Position numbers and translations under genes: made by a program
Notes under the pieces: generated by a model
Seen by the model: only the letters and a program-made list of their open reading frames with translations
Database searches by the model: none
Told to the model about the DNA's origin: nothing
Assembly: GCA_958295825.1 (NCBI GenBank)
Contig: OY282375.1
Coordinates: 434,001 to 498,000 of the forward strand
Source: an uncultured Candidatus Entotheonella sp.
GTDB taxonomy: Bacteria; Tectomicrobia; Entotheonellia; Entotheonellales; Entotheonellaceae
DNA: 64,000 nt
Direction of reading: 5' to 3'
In this document: positions 7,295-16,281 of the stretch, in pieces
Layout of the letters: the number at the start of each line of letters is the position of its first letter
Numbering within the stretch: the stretch's first letter is position 1

Positions 7295-8608
7295 TGCCCC
7301 GCCTACAAGCCTTCCGGGGTCGAGTGGCTGGGCCATGTGCCAGCGCATTGGGAGGTGCGGCGGCTGAAGGCATTGGTGACCAACGTAGTTGACCAAACGA
7401 CTCAACGCCCTGAGCATGAAATTACCCTCGCCCTTGAGAATGTCGAAAGCTGGTCGGGCCGATATGCCGACGCGGGTCCGGGCATGGCCTTGGAGAGCCA
7501 ACTGAAACGATTTCAAGCTGGCGATGTGCTATTCGGCAAGTTGCGGCCTTACCTGGCTAAAGTGACCTGCCCAGACAAACCGGGCGTGTGCGTTGGGGAG
7601 TTTTTGGTTTTGCGGCCCCGAAACGAGAACGTGTCACCGGGATTCCTTCAGCGGGTGCTTTGTTCCAAGCCAGTGATAGACGCGGTAAACGCCTCGACTT
7701 TCGGGGCCAAGATGCCCCGCGCGGAATGGCAGTTCATCGGCAACATGGAACAACCTCTCCCACCCTTCCCCGAACAAGCCGCCATCGTCCGCTATCTCGA
7801 CCACGCCGACGCACGCATCCGCCGTTACATCAGCGCCAAGGAGCGGCTCATCGGCCTGCTGGAAGAGCAACGACAGGCCGTCATCCACCGTGCTGTCACC
7901 CGCGGCCTCAATCCCAACGTCCGGCTCAAAACCTCCGGTGTGGAGTGGCTTGGCGACGTGCCAAGGCATTGGAAGATACGGCGACTTCGGAACGTGGTCA
8001 ACATGCGAGTGAGCAATGTGGACAAACACGTAAAGGACGACGAGATTTCCGTACGCCTTTGCAACTACGTTGATGTCTATAAGAACGACTACGTCAGCGG
8101 GCGGATGGATTTCATGCGAGCGACCGCTACCAATGAGGAAATTGAACGTTTCCGGCTTGAGAAAGATGACGTCCTCATTACCAAGGACTCCGAGACATGG
8201 GATGACATTGGGGTGCCCGCCTTGGTAACTGAGCCTGCGGCAGATCTTGTTTCCGGCTACCACTTGGCCTTGCTACGCCCACGACCTGACAAGCTTGCGG
8301 GCACCTACTTGCTCCGTGCTTTGCAGAGCAAGGGACTGGCTTATCAGTTCCACGTCGAGGCAAAGGGCGTAACGAGATATGGACTCTCGCACGCAGGTAT
8401 CAAGTCGGCACGGCTCCCCCTGCCACCCCTCCCCGAACAAACCGCCATCGTCGCATATCTTGACAAGGCCACCGCCGACATCGACACCGCCATTGCCCGC
8501 GCCCGCCGCCAAATCGAGTTGCTGCGCGAATACCGCACCCGCCTGATTGCCGACGTCGTCACCGGCAAGCTCGCCGTTCGTGAGGAGAATGCCCACCGTG
8601 AGAGCTGA
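7241..8608 (+). CDS. hsdS: Type I restriction specificity subunit HsdS with an IS-derived N-terminus
   Basis: This is a 455-aa protein. Residues 1-18 (MSEHFFWLSDDQ then VDRLKP) are transposase N-terminus; HsdS proper begins at PAYKPSGVEWLGHVP. Two target-recognition halves follow. The first ends in the conserved LPPFPEQAAIVRYLDHADARI helical segment (about 165-215). The second begins SGVEWLGDVPRHWKIRRL (about 230) and ends with LPPLPEQTAIVAYLDKA and a basic C-terminal helix (about 390-450). HsdS determines the DNA target of HsdM/HsdR complexes. No hsdM or hsdR is in the window, so it is orphaned here or works with subunits elsewhere. It overlaps the next gene by 11 bp. Confidence 0.85.
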   Translation: MSEHFFWLSDDQVDRLKPCPAYKPSGVEWLGHVPAHWEVRRLKALVTNVVDQTTQRPEHEITLALENVESWSGRYADAGPGMALESQLKRFQAGDVLFGKLRPYLAKVTCPDKPGVCVGEFLVLRPRNENVSPGFLQRVLCSKPVIDAVNASTFGAKMPRAEWQFIGNMEQPLPPFPEQAAIVRYLDHADARIRRYISAKERLIGLLEEQRQAVIHRAVTRGLNPNVRLKTSGVEWLGDVPRHWKIRRLRNVVNMRVSNVDKHVKDDEISVRLCNYVDVYKNDYVSGRMDFMRATATNEEIERFRLEKDDVLITKDSETWDDIGVPALVTEPAADLVSGYHLALLRPRPDKLAGTYLLRALQSKGLAYQFHVEAKGVTRYGLSHAGIKSARLPLPPLPEQTAIVAYLDKATADIDTAIARARRQIELLREYRTRLIADVVTGKLAVREENAHRES

Positions 8609-10361
8609 TTCCGTCCACTTCAAAGGCCATCTCTGTTTCCAGAAAGAATGGTCTGGCTTCGACACCATTAAGCCGATTAACGTCATCATCGGACGTAACA
8701 ACTCCGGTAAATCGCATCTGCTGGATTTGATTGACGAATTAAGTCAAGTCAAGCCGGACGGTCGTGGTTGGCAATACCAGTATCGTGGCGTGTTAGACGA
8801 GGAGTCTTTGAGAGGTGGGTTTCCCGATGGTAACAGCGGAGGCGAACTTGTCGGGAACTTCTGGCATTACCACGGAAGACATTTTGTTGATGCTGAAATC
8901 AGGTGGGAAATTGACGCAAAAGGGAATGTCTTGAAGGTAGACTTTCCCAATAATTCAACATTATTAGAGTCCCCTTATAGTGAGGGATCGACCAATGCTA
9001 GGCGTGAAATAATCGAACAAATTGTGAGTAAACCAACTCACCAGCTCAATGGAAAGTTATTCCGCAGACTTCTTGCTGACCGCGACATTCAGGCTGAAAA
9101 GGAGATGCCCGACCTCAGGCTGGAAGCCAACGGAATAGGAGCTTCAAATGTCATCAGGCGTTTCATACTCACCGCTAATCCCCAGTATCCAAGCGAGGTT
9201 GTTCAACGCGAGCTTCTATCTGGATTAAGCTCGATTTTCGGAAGCGACGGGAAGTTTTTGGGAATCCAGGTGAAACATCATGATGACGAGGAAGCACCTG
9301 GACCAAGAGACCATTGGGAGGTTTACCTTGAGGAGAAGAAAAAGGGGCCGATTCCTCTTAGCAGCTCGGGAAGCGGTTTGAAGACAGTCCTTTTGGTTTT
9401 GCTTAACTTGTTGGTCGTTCCCAAAATCGAGAACAGGGAGAAGTCTGATTTCATATTCGCGTTCGAAGAACTCGAGAACAATCTTCACCCGGCCCTCTTG
9501 CGACGCCTGTTTCGGTATCTCGAAAAGTACGCCCTTGATGAACGAGCCACGATTTTCCTGACCACCCATTCAAGCACGGCCCTGGACCTTTTTGGGGTGT
9601 CAGACAACGCGCAAATCATCCATGTCGTTCATGATGGTGAGACGGCTCGCACGACGACGGTTTCCGCGCATTTCGATCATCTTGGCGTCATTTCCGAATT
9701 GGGTGCGAAGCCGTCAGACTTGCTCCAGGCGAACGGCATCGTCTGGGTAGAGGGGCCTTCGGACCGCGTGTATCTCAATCGCTGGATTCAACTCTGTAGC
9801 GAAGGCACTCTTCGGGAGGGCCGGGATTATCAGTGTGCCTTCTATGGGGGAGCGCTATTGGCGGGAATCGAGCTTCAGCCTCCCGAGGGGGAAACCGGGC
9901 TTGTAAATTTGCTCCGAGTTAATCCGAACATCGTTGTCGTGTGTGACGGGGACCGCGATTCTGAGGATTCTCCTATAAAGGACAGGGTAGAGAGGATTCG
10001 CGCGGAAGTGGAGAATATACCCGGCGGGCACATTTGGATAACCAAGGCCAGGGAAATTGAGAATTACATTCCCGGTTCTATCCTTGCGCACCTTGCGCAA
10101 GCCTCAGACAAGCCATCGCTTCCCGACCCTGGGGAATATGACTCATTCTTTCCTCGAAAGGGAACGTCGGGCGAATCATATCTCGAAGCGAGAATGGGTC
10201 GGAAGCATTATGACAAGATGGAATTGGCTATGCAGAGCGCTTTGCGCATGACGAAGGACATCATGACCGAGCGCTTCGATTGGGAAGTCCAGATGGGGAA
10301 AATCGTTGCCCGAATAAGATGCTGGAATGACGGCGATGATCTCAGGCCCGATGTCGGATAA
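8598..10361 (+). CDS. OLD-family ATPase/TOPRIM nuclease (ABC-type ATPase fused to TOPRIM)
   Basis: A GTG at 8598 gives 587 aa and is preferred because GAGGAG lies 10 bases upstream. An ATG at 8589 abuts that site and is less likely. Walker A is GRNNSGKSHLL (about residue 30), the ABC-like signature is LSSSGSGLKT, Walker B is FAFEELENNLHP, and the switch His is TTHSSTALDL. The C-terminal TOPRIM domain has VWVEGPSDRVYL (Glu) and VVVCDGDRDSED (the DxD pair). OLD proteins are ATP-dependent nucleases used in phage defence and interference. It is coupled to hsdS, so the pair looks like what remains of a restriction/defence operon. Confidence 0.8.
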   Translation: MRADSVHFKGHLCFQKEWSGFDTIKPINVIIGRNNSGKSHLLDLIDELSQVKPDGRGWQYQYRGVLDEESLRGGFPDGNSGGELVGNFWHYHGRHFVDAEIRWEIDAKGNVLKVDFPNNSTLLESPYSEGSTNARREIIEQIVSKPTHQLNGKLFRRLLADRDIQAEKEMPDLRLEANGIGASNVIRRFILTANPQYPSEVVQRELLSGLSSIFGSDGKFLGIQVKHHDDEEAPGPRDHWEVYLEEKKKGPIPLSSSGSGLKTVLLVLLNLLVVPKIENREKSDFIFAFEELENNLHPALLRRLFRYLEKYALDERATIFLTTHSSTALDLFGVSDNAQIIHVVHDGETARTTTVSAHFDHLGVISELGAKPSDLLQANGIVWVEGPSDRVYLNRWIQLCSEGTLREGRDYQCAFYGGALLAGIELQPPEGETGLVNLLRVNPNIVVVCDGDRDSEDSPIKDRVERIRAEVENIPGGHIWITKAREIENYIPGSILAHLAQASDKPSLPDPGEYDSFFPRKGTSGESYLEARMGRKHYDKMELAMQSALRMTKDIMTERFDWEVQMGKIVARIRCWNDGDDLRPDVG

Positions 10362-10371
10362 TCTCAGGGCG

Positions 10372-11364
10372 CTACACCTGCGAATCAGATTCTGACAGCT
10401 GCGCCTTGAGGGCCTGGAAGCTGGCCTCGGTCAATCCGGTGGCGGCCTCGATGACATCCCACGCCACCCCGATCCGAAGCAGGCCCTCCACGACTTCCAC
10501 CTTGGCGCGTTGCTCGCCGCGTTGTTCACCCTCTATCAACCCTTCTGCCCGGCCTCTCGCCTCACCTTCTGCCCGGCCTCTCGCCTCGCCTTCGGCCAAG
10601 AGTTCTTCCGCATACGTCATGATCTCTCCTCCCAGCTCAAGGCCGTGGCGCTCAAGCGCCTCCTTGAACGTCTCAACCACATCGCCATCCTGGACCGTCC
10701 CCAGGTACGCGAGGAACCGGCGGAACTCATCCACCCCGCCTTCGGCTTGGCGCAGCGACAAGGTCCAGCGCGCCGCCCTGTCCAACGCCGCTTCCACGTG
10801 ACGACCAAACGCGACCATCATCAATAACTGCGCGATGCGGCCCTTGACGCCGCCGCCGATCGCATCGGGCTCCAGGGGCGTCTGGTCCAGAAGCTCGTGA
10901 GCGAACCGCGGTACCCACGGCCAGGAGCGCGCGGCTTCGGGAAACAGATCGGCAAACTCGCTCGAATGGTTCCAGCCCCGCGGTCCCTGATAGAACACCA
11001 CCGGCACGATGGGCCGCAGCTCGGACCTGTCCGGGTCGTCGCGCCGCTCGGCCTCCCAGATACGGCAGCAATACCGCAACAGCCGCAGGCGCAGCCACGG
11101 GTCGGGCGACGACTGGTGCTCAAAAAGAAGGTACATGGAGACGGGCTGTCCGGTCCCGGCGTGCTGGACCTGATAGAGCAGGTCGGACTGGCTTTCGCGC
11201 AGGTCCTCGTCGACGAAGGTGCCCTCGACCAGGGTCAAGGTCGTCCAGTCGAAGCCATCCCGGAGCGTGTCGGGCAACGCTGCCTGCAACAGGCTGGCAG
11301 CTTCGGCGGCATCGGAGAAGACGGCGCGGAAGAGCCGGTCGTGGGGTTGGTGGATGTCGGCCAT
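10372..11364 (-). CDS. Rpn-family (YhgA-like) recombination-promoting nuclease/putative transposase
   Basis: This is a 330-aa protein. The N-terminus HQPHDRLFRAVFSDAAEAASLL and the PD-(D/E)xK-like stretch DLLYQV-x-YLLFEHQSSPDPWLRLRLLRY match the Rpn/YhgA family, followed by PIVPVVFYQGPRGW. Rpn proteins are DNA endonucleases. Residues about 265-295 form the family's typical repeated Gly-Glu-Arg tail, GEARGRAE twice and then EGEQRGEQR. The gene is convergent with the OLD-type nuclease, with a 10-bp gap. Confidence 0.85.
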   Translation of the reverse strand: MADIHQPHDRLFRAVFSDAAEAASLLQAALPDTLRDGFDWTTLTLVEGTFVDEDLRESQSDLLYQVQHAGTGQPVSMYLLFEHQSSPDPWLRLRLLRYCCRIWEAERRDDPDRSELRPIVPVVFYQGPRGWNHSSEFADLFPEAARSWPWVPRFAHELLDQTPLEPDAIGGGVKGRIAQLLMMVAFGRHVEAALDRAARWTLSLRQAEGGVDEFRRFLAYLGTVQDGDVVETFKEALERHGLELGGEIMTYAEELLAEGEARGRAEGEARGRAEGLIEGEQRGEQRAKVEVVEGLLRIGVAWDVIEAATGLTEASFQALKAQLSESDSQV

Positions 11365-11451
11365 TTTCTGCTTCCGCCTGATCGGCCGTTCTGTGTCTGC
11401 CAGGGCATTCTTGCATGGAGAGCCGTGACAGCGTGGGCGCCACCTTTGCTA

Positions 11452-12299
11452 GGCTCAGGACCTATAAAAGGGTATCATGGGGCCTGTGATGAGAGTCAAC
11501 ACGCTGACGCCACTAGGAGAGCGATCATGTCCGAGCACCACTTCTGGCTGGCCGACGACCCGTTTGACCGACTCAAACCCCTGTTACCCAACAAGGTGCG
11601 CGGCGTCCCGCGCGTCGATGACCGAAAGGTCATCAGCGGTATCATCCACGTCATCCGCTATGGGCTGAGGTGGCGCGACGCGCCCGCCTGTTACGGACCC
11701 CACAAGACACTCTACAACCGCTTCGTGCGCTGGAGCAGGGCCGGGGTCTTCGACCGCATCTTCCAAGCCCTGGCTGCCGAAAGCACCGCCACCAAGACGA
11801 TCATGATCGATAGCACCCATCTCAAAGCGCATCGTACCGCAGCCAGCTTGCTGAAAAAGGGGGGCTTTCGCGCTGCATCGGACGCACCCGGGGCGGGCTG
11901 AACTCGAAGCTCCACGCCGTCTGCGACGGCGATGGCAAGCCCGTCGTGCTGCGGTTGACGGCGGGGCAGGTCAGCGACTACCGCGGGGGGCTGATCCGGT
12001 ACTTGACGCCCTCCCGAAAGCCGCTGTCCTGATAGCCGACAAGGGTTATGACAGCGACAGGTTGCGCGAGGCCCTTGCCAAGCGAGGCATCAAGTCCTGC
12101 ATTCCAGGCCGCGCCAAGCGCAAAGAGCCCATCATCTACGACACCGAGTTGTACAAGCGCCGTAACCTCATTGAGCGCCTGTTTGGCAGGCTGAAGGATT
12201 GGCGCCGCATCGCCACTCGGTACGACCGCTGTGCGCATACGTTCTACAGTGCCATCTGCATAGCTGCCACGGTTAGTTTCTGGTTATGAGTCCTGAGCC
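11452..12299 (+). mobile_element. IS5-family element copy 2, 848 bp
   Basis: Inverted termini GGCTCAGGACC and its complement near 12299 are flanked by TA on both sides. The leader carries the uninterrupted CTCCTAG-type sequence that shows where copy 1 was invaded. The right end lies only 15 bp from the stop codon of the PF20091 hydrolase at 12315. Confidence 0.8.
11527..12289 (+). pseudogene. Transposase of IS copy 2, inactivated by a 2-bp insertion
   Basis: It is closely similar to copy 1 from MSEHHFWLADD onward. The orfA/orfB A5G6 slip run is at about 11856-11866. At about 11984-11990 a G run is two bases longer than in copy 1, which shifts the frame after VSDYRG so that orfB ends prematurely. 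The remaining 3' part restarts as REALAKRGIKSCIPG and runs to FWL at 12289. A second defect beyond the normal two-frame arrangement makes this copy a likely dead template. Confidence 0.7.
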
Positions 12300-12314
12300 T
12301 AATGTCCAGCCCAT

Positions 12315-14288
12315 TCACTTCCCATGCCTGAAGGCGTCATAACGCGCGCTGGCCGCAGCCACGATGCGGGGCAAATCCTCCGCCAGCACGTAGCCCGCGG
12401 CGATGAGCTCCTGGGTGGCGGCGCGTATGCGGCTGAGGTATTCCTCGCGGGAAGCGTAGCGTTCGTCGATGGACGGGCGCGGGTCGCCGCCCGCCTCGCG
12501 GTCGGCGCGGGTGGCGGCGAACGGCAGGGTCCAGCCGGCCAATCCCCCGGTAATGCCAATCACCAAATCCGGGTTGCCAACGGCCTCGTGACGCAGGTTC
12601 CAGCCGGTGTGGGTGGCCAGCGGCACGCTGAGGTCGGGCAGGCGAATGCCGGCGCGCTCGTTGCCGTCGGCATCCACGTCGGAAACCAAGGCTGGATACG
12701 TTGCCCCCTCACCTGCGGGTAAGCGTAACGTGCGGCCGTTCTCGGTTTCCGGTCCGTAGTCGAGCCGCAGCGCCCGCGTCACTTTGGGCGGAAAGCGTAC
12801 GTTCGGCAGGTTGGAGAAGGCTGCCGCGAGGCTATCGGAGGGCACGCCGGTGCCGTCATTCAAGGACGGGTGGCGGCTGGCGGGGGCCGGAATGCCTTCA
12901 CTGACCCAGCGGTCGAGGTTGATCAGGGCGGCGCGCAGGAGCGGGCTGAAATCGACCGTGTTGAACGGCAATTGCCCGCGCATGCCGTCGGCCGCCCGCC
13001 AGCCGGCGAGGGGGAACAGCCCAGAGGTGTGGTGCGTGCCGGCAAAGTGGTAGCGCCGCACGGACGGCGATTCCGCCTGATCGTGCATCGTTTCCAGGTC
13101 GGTGTGGATAAGCGCCGCGTCGCCGCGCCAGTACTCCGCCGACGTGTTGGTGAACATGACCTTGGGCGACTTGCCGCGTACCTCCAGCTTGGCCAGCAGC
13201 GCTCCGCGTCGGCCCGTGAGCGGGTCGGTTTGCGGCGTGTCGGTGAACGGAAACAGTTCCGGGATGATGAAGCAAACGTCTTTCGACGGCTGGCCGAAGC
13301 GCAGATTGAACTCGCCGCGCATGCCGCCCGCCACGTGCGGGATGACCCCGTCCAGCGCCAGCCGTTCGGCCTCATCTTCCACCAGGCCGTGATAGAGCAT
13401 CTGCCGCAGGAACCGGCCGCTCTGCGAGGCGCCGAAGGCGTAGGCGTAGTCCAGCCGGCCGGCGCAAGGGTTGCCGTCGTCCGCGCTGCCGTGCTTGAGG
13501 AACGACGCGATGTCGCGCACCGCCGCGAAGCCGAGCCCGACGAGGCGGCTGCCGCGCGTCGTGTACACCAGTTGGTAAATTCGCCCCGGTTCGAAGCCGG
13601 CGTGCAGGTGCACGTAGTTGGGGGCTGCGTCGCCGTTCGCCTGCACAAAGGACCACGCTGTGCGCGGAATTTCGGTGACCGGCGCGTTGGGGTGGTCGCG
13701 CACCTGCAACAGCGCCCCGGCTTCGTTGACGTCGGCGGCCGGATGCGGCGTGTGTTCGCGATCGGAAAGCAGCAATTGTGGGGTTGGTTCGTTGACTTGA
13801 AACTGGCACAGGATTCGCCCTTGCAGCGGGCCTTGTGGCCCGAGGGCCTCTGGCACCTGCAAGCCCATCAGGCCCGGCGTCGGCGGTACGTCGGCCTGCC
13901 AGCCACACCACACCACGGTATAGCCCCGGCGCATGAGGAAGCCGTTTCCCGGCTTGGGCGGCAGGCTGTGATCGACAATATCCGGCGCGTCGTCGAAGCG
14001 CTGCAGAACCGTTTTGCGCCCGCGGTTCATCACGTCAAAAAACATCCGACGGTTGCCGCGCCCGGCGTCTGCAGGCTGCAACATGGCGAACTGTGCCGAG
14101 AACGCCACCGTTCCGTCCTCCTCGCGCGGCGCCAACTCCAAATCCGTGATGGCGGTGTTGCGCGGGTGCAGCGGGTCCACCGCGAAATGCGCCGTGCCCT
14201 GCAGGAATTCGTACGGCCCGGTCGGGCGGTACGCCTCGCCGGCGGCGAATGACTCGCGTTGTGTCATGTCGAGTCTGACGACTGCCAT
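12315..14288 (-). CDS. Alpha/beta hydrolase of the PF20091-type family
   Basis: This is a 657-aa protein with the start ATG at 14288 (MAVVRLDMTQ). Upstream in-frame codons to 14537 are unlike protein sequence. Residues 1-120 form a beta-rich N-terminal domain (GPYEFLQGTAHFAVDP, then MFFDVMNRGRK). The nucleophile elbow is FGASQSGRFLRQMLYHG, and a likely catalytic His is in FAGTHHTSGLFPL. The family is loosely annotated as alpha/beta hydrolase-domain proteins acting on unknown esters or lactones. No signal peptide is evident. It is the last gene of the minus-strand operon with the GrdE- and GrdB-like genes, 89 bp after the membrane protein gene. Confidence 0.75.
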   Translation of the reverse strand: MAVVRLDMTQRESFAAGEAYRPTGPYEFLQGTAHFAVDPLHPRNTAITDLELAPREEDGTVAFSAQFAMLQPADAGRGNRRMFFDVMNRGRKTVLQRFDDAPDIVDHSLPPKPGNGFLMRRGYTVVWCGWQADVPPTPGLMGLQVPEALGPQGPLQGRILCQFQVNEPTPQLLLSDREHTPHPAADVNEAGALLQVRDHPNAPVTEIPRTAWSFVQANGDAAPNYVHLHAGFEPGRIYQLVYTTRGSRLVGLGFAAVRDIASFLKHGSADDGNPCAGRLDYAYAFGASQSGRFLRQMLYHGLVEDEAERLALDGVIPHVAGGMRGEFNLRFGQPSKDVCFIIPELFPFTDTPQTDPLTGRRGALLAKLEVRGKSPKVMFTNTSAEYWRGDAALIHTDLETMHDQAESPSVRRYHFAGTHHTSGLFPLAGWRAADGMRGQLPFNTVDFSPLLRAALINLDRWVSEGIPAPASRHPSLNDGTGVPSDSLAAAFSNLPNVRFPPKVTRALRLDYGPETENGRTLRLPAGEGATYPALVSDVDADGNERAGIRLPDLSVPLATHTGWNLRHEAVGNPDLVIGITGGLAGWTLPFAATRADREAGGDPRPSIDERYASREEYLSRIRAATQELIAAGYVLAEDLPRIVAAASARYDAFRHGK

Positions 14289-14377
14289 GTGTGATGTCCT
14301 TTTCTGTAAAGATGGCCCGCCTAAATCCGTTTGATGCCTGCAAGGGAATTGGTGATTCCGAGGCCCCGGATGGTCGA

Positions 14378-14749
14378 TCAGAACGGCTTCATGATGGCCA
14401 TGAACGCGGCGATGGCACCGAGCAGCATGACAACGACCCACAGGCTCTTGCCGCTTACCCCAAGGCGGTACAGGAGGCCCGTGATACCGCCCAGTACCAG
14501 CCAGATCGCAAGTTTGACGAACAGCCAGCCCGGCCACGGCCAGGCAATGCCGAGCCGAGCCATCATGCCGAAGCCGCCGAGCAGAACGAGAAACAGCCCG
14601 ATACCGTGCGTGATGCCCGCCGGCTTGCGCCAGACGTTGTCGGCCTTGGCGCCGCCGTTGAAGACGTGAACCATGACGCCGCCGAGGCTGACGAAGATCA
14701 TGATGATGCCAAGGAAGTGGACGAATTTGTAGACGGTGTAATCAATCAT
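14378..14749 (-). CDS. Small integral membrane protein, four transmembrane segments
   Basis: This is a 123-aa protein. Hydrophobic segments lie at about residues 8-28 (FVHFLGIIMIFVSLGGVMVHV), 45-65 (HGIGLFLVLLGGFGMMARL), 72-95 (LFVKLAIWLVLGGITGLL) and 100-120 (LWVVVMLLGAIAAFMAI). The N-terminal YKFVHFLGI with a conserved His recalls small haem-handling or CopD/SirB-like membrane proteins, but I cannot assign a family. It starts 15 bp after the selenoprotein gene's stop, so it is co-transcribed and may anchor or supply electrons to that system. Confidence 0.65.
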   Translation of the reverse strand: MIDYTVYKFVHFLGIIMIFVSLGGVMVHVFNGGAKADNVWRKPAGITHGIGLFLVLLGGFGMMARLGIAWPWPGWLFVKLAIWLVLGGITGLLYRLGVSGKSLWVVVMLLGAIAAFMAIMKPF

Positions 14750-14764
14750 GGGTTCTCCGTTTGC

Positions 14765-16102
14765 TCAGATAGGTGGTTCGACGTCGAATACGGTCGGCTT
14801 CTCAACCGGCGCGCACAGGGCATGCAGCAGGCGCTCAACGAACGCACGGCGCCAAGCGTATTGCGCCGCGGGCGGCTCCTCCGGGTCGCCAAAGGGGTGA
14901 TGGAAACGCCCACCGCGCACGATGCGATTGGCGCCGACGCGCGTAGCGACGGTATACAGGCAGGTCGCCAGAGCGGTGGGAATGCCCTCGCGTTCGCAGG
15001 CTTTGGCGATCGTAGCACCGCTACGCGTGCCGGTGCCTCACGTCGCCGGCAGCACGACGGCGCCGACACCGCGCTGCTTCAGGGTGGCGGCCATTTCGGC
15101 GCCGATTTTCCGCATGGCGTTGAGGCTGGCGAGGTTGCCAACGGTGACCAGCAGATCGTCCAGCAGCCCGCCGATGCCCCCCTCCTGCTGGAGGGCGCGC
15201 ATGGCGTCCAGAGGCACGACACGATTTGGGTCCAGCAACGCCGCGGTGTTGTCATAGCCGCCGTGCACGATCTCCCAGTCGCCGGATGTCAGGTGCGGCA
15301 TGTCGCCGATGGCATACGCGGCCCAATGGCTGGCCCCGGCGGCGGGCAGGCGGTCGGGGTTGCCCTTGGGCACCAGGCCGCACTCGGTGACCAGGGCAAA
15401 GAGGGTACGGCTCGGGTCGGCAAGCGGCGGGGGCGGGGGCACCGGCTCGAAGGTCTCGATGGTAATTTCGCTGACGTAGGGCTCACCGTTCCACTTGCGC
15501 AGTGCAAGGTCCACGGCGCGTTTCGCCGCTGGCACGCCGGTGTCCACGGTGCGGCGCACGGCGCGCGGCAGAAAGCCTTCTTGCGCCGCCGAGCCGAGGG
15601 GTTCGCCGCGGGCGCGTTTGAACGCCAGAGTGGTCATGCGCTGCAAGGCTGGTTGCATGCCGGCGGCGCTGGCCGTGGTGCTCACGGCGAAGATGTGCTG
15701 CGGCAGGAACACCTCGCCACCAGGGTTCTCGGCATGCAGGCCGGTGACCGCGGGAATTCCCATGCGTTCGACCTCCAGGCACAGCCGGCCACAGGCCAGC
15801 CCGTACCGCCCGGAACCGAAGGCCGGGCCGGCGATAAAGGCATCGGCGCCCTGCTGTCGCACGTATTGCCGGACGTGCTCGACGACCGCCTCCTCGTGCT
15901 CGCCGAAGTAGCCGTCGCCGCACACCACGGTGCCGACAACCTCGGCCTGGCCGGCGCACAACTGCTGCAAGAGCATTCCCGGCCCCAGCGGACCCGCGTG
16001 CGTCTGCACCGCGTGATGCGCCTCAGCCTCGCCGCCGATGCCGCCGAAAAAGGCGTTGAGGTAGTGCACCAAGCGCAAGGGACGGACGGTGTCATCAGTC
16101 AT
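14765..16102 (-). CDS. GrdB-like selenoprotein (glycine/sarcosine/betaine/proline reductase family), Sec encoded by TGA at 15038-15040
   Basis: The frame from ATG 16102 (MTDDTVRPLRLVHYLNAFFGG) runs 354 codons to a TGA at 15038-15040. In the same frame it then continues 91 more codons to TGA 14765-14767. The read-through reads VVLPAT-U-GTGTRSGATIAKACEREGIP and stays coherent to VFDVEPPI, giving 445 aa, the family's normal length (about 436). The U-G-T-x-T-R-x-GATxAKxxE context is that of the selenocysteine site in GrdB-type subunits, but the nearby Cys residues of clostridial GrdB are Gly and Ser here. GrdB binds the amine substrate and forms a Se-carboxymethyl-type intermediate. The real substrate here is unknown. 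The GrdE-like partner lies 179 bp upstream. Confidence 0.85.
15011..15040 (-). promoter_or_regulatory. Bacterial SECIS element directing selenocysteine at the TGA of the GrdB-like gene
   Basis: Read on the minus strand: UGA (15040-15038), 12 bases, then CGUAGC-GGU-GCUACG (15025-15011), a perfect 6-bp stem with a GGU loop. Exactly 18 bases separate the UGA from the loop, which begins with GG. That is the spacing and loop start I recall for the E. coli fdhF element, and it lies within the 16-37-base window usual for bacterial SECIS hairpins. Confidence 0.75.
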
Positions 16103-16281
16103 GCGTATGGTCCTTCATTTGTAGTGTCGGAGTCTGAGCCTAAAGTCGGTGACATCCCCAAAGCAGGCAGGATGTTCACCGATTGCAGAGTGTTTTGACG
16201 CCAGAAAGCGCCCTGGAAATGGCGGGTGTGTACCCGATGCCGGCAAAATAATAGAGATAGTCGGACTTATGGATCAGACTC

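Noticed and set aside
12870..14252. 460-codon open frame on the + strand
   Set aside because: It is antisense to the PF20091 hydrolase, has a low-information sequence and no ribosome site.
15020..15037. Alternative stem GGCACCG...CGGTGC(T) right after the TGA
   Set aside because: Its loop would begin 7 bases after the TGA, too close for SelB-dependent decoding; the CGTAGC-GGT-GCTACG hairpin fits the rules better. The two are mutually exclusive.
15038..16102. Treating the GrdB-like gene as complete at 354 codons
   Set aside because: The stop falls inside the family signature, and the same frame continues coherently to family length with a SECIS hairpin in place.
14291..16198. 635-codon open frame on the + strand
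   Set aside because: It lies antisense to the selenoprotein and membrane genes; its translation is His/Arg/Gln-rich with no family motifs. It is open only because of codon bias on the opposite strand.
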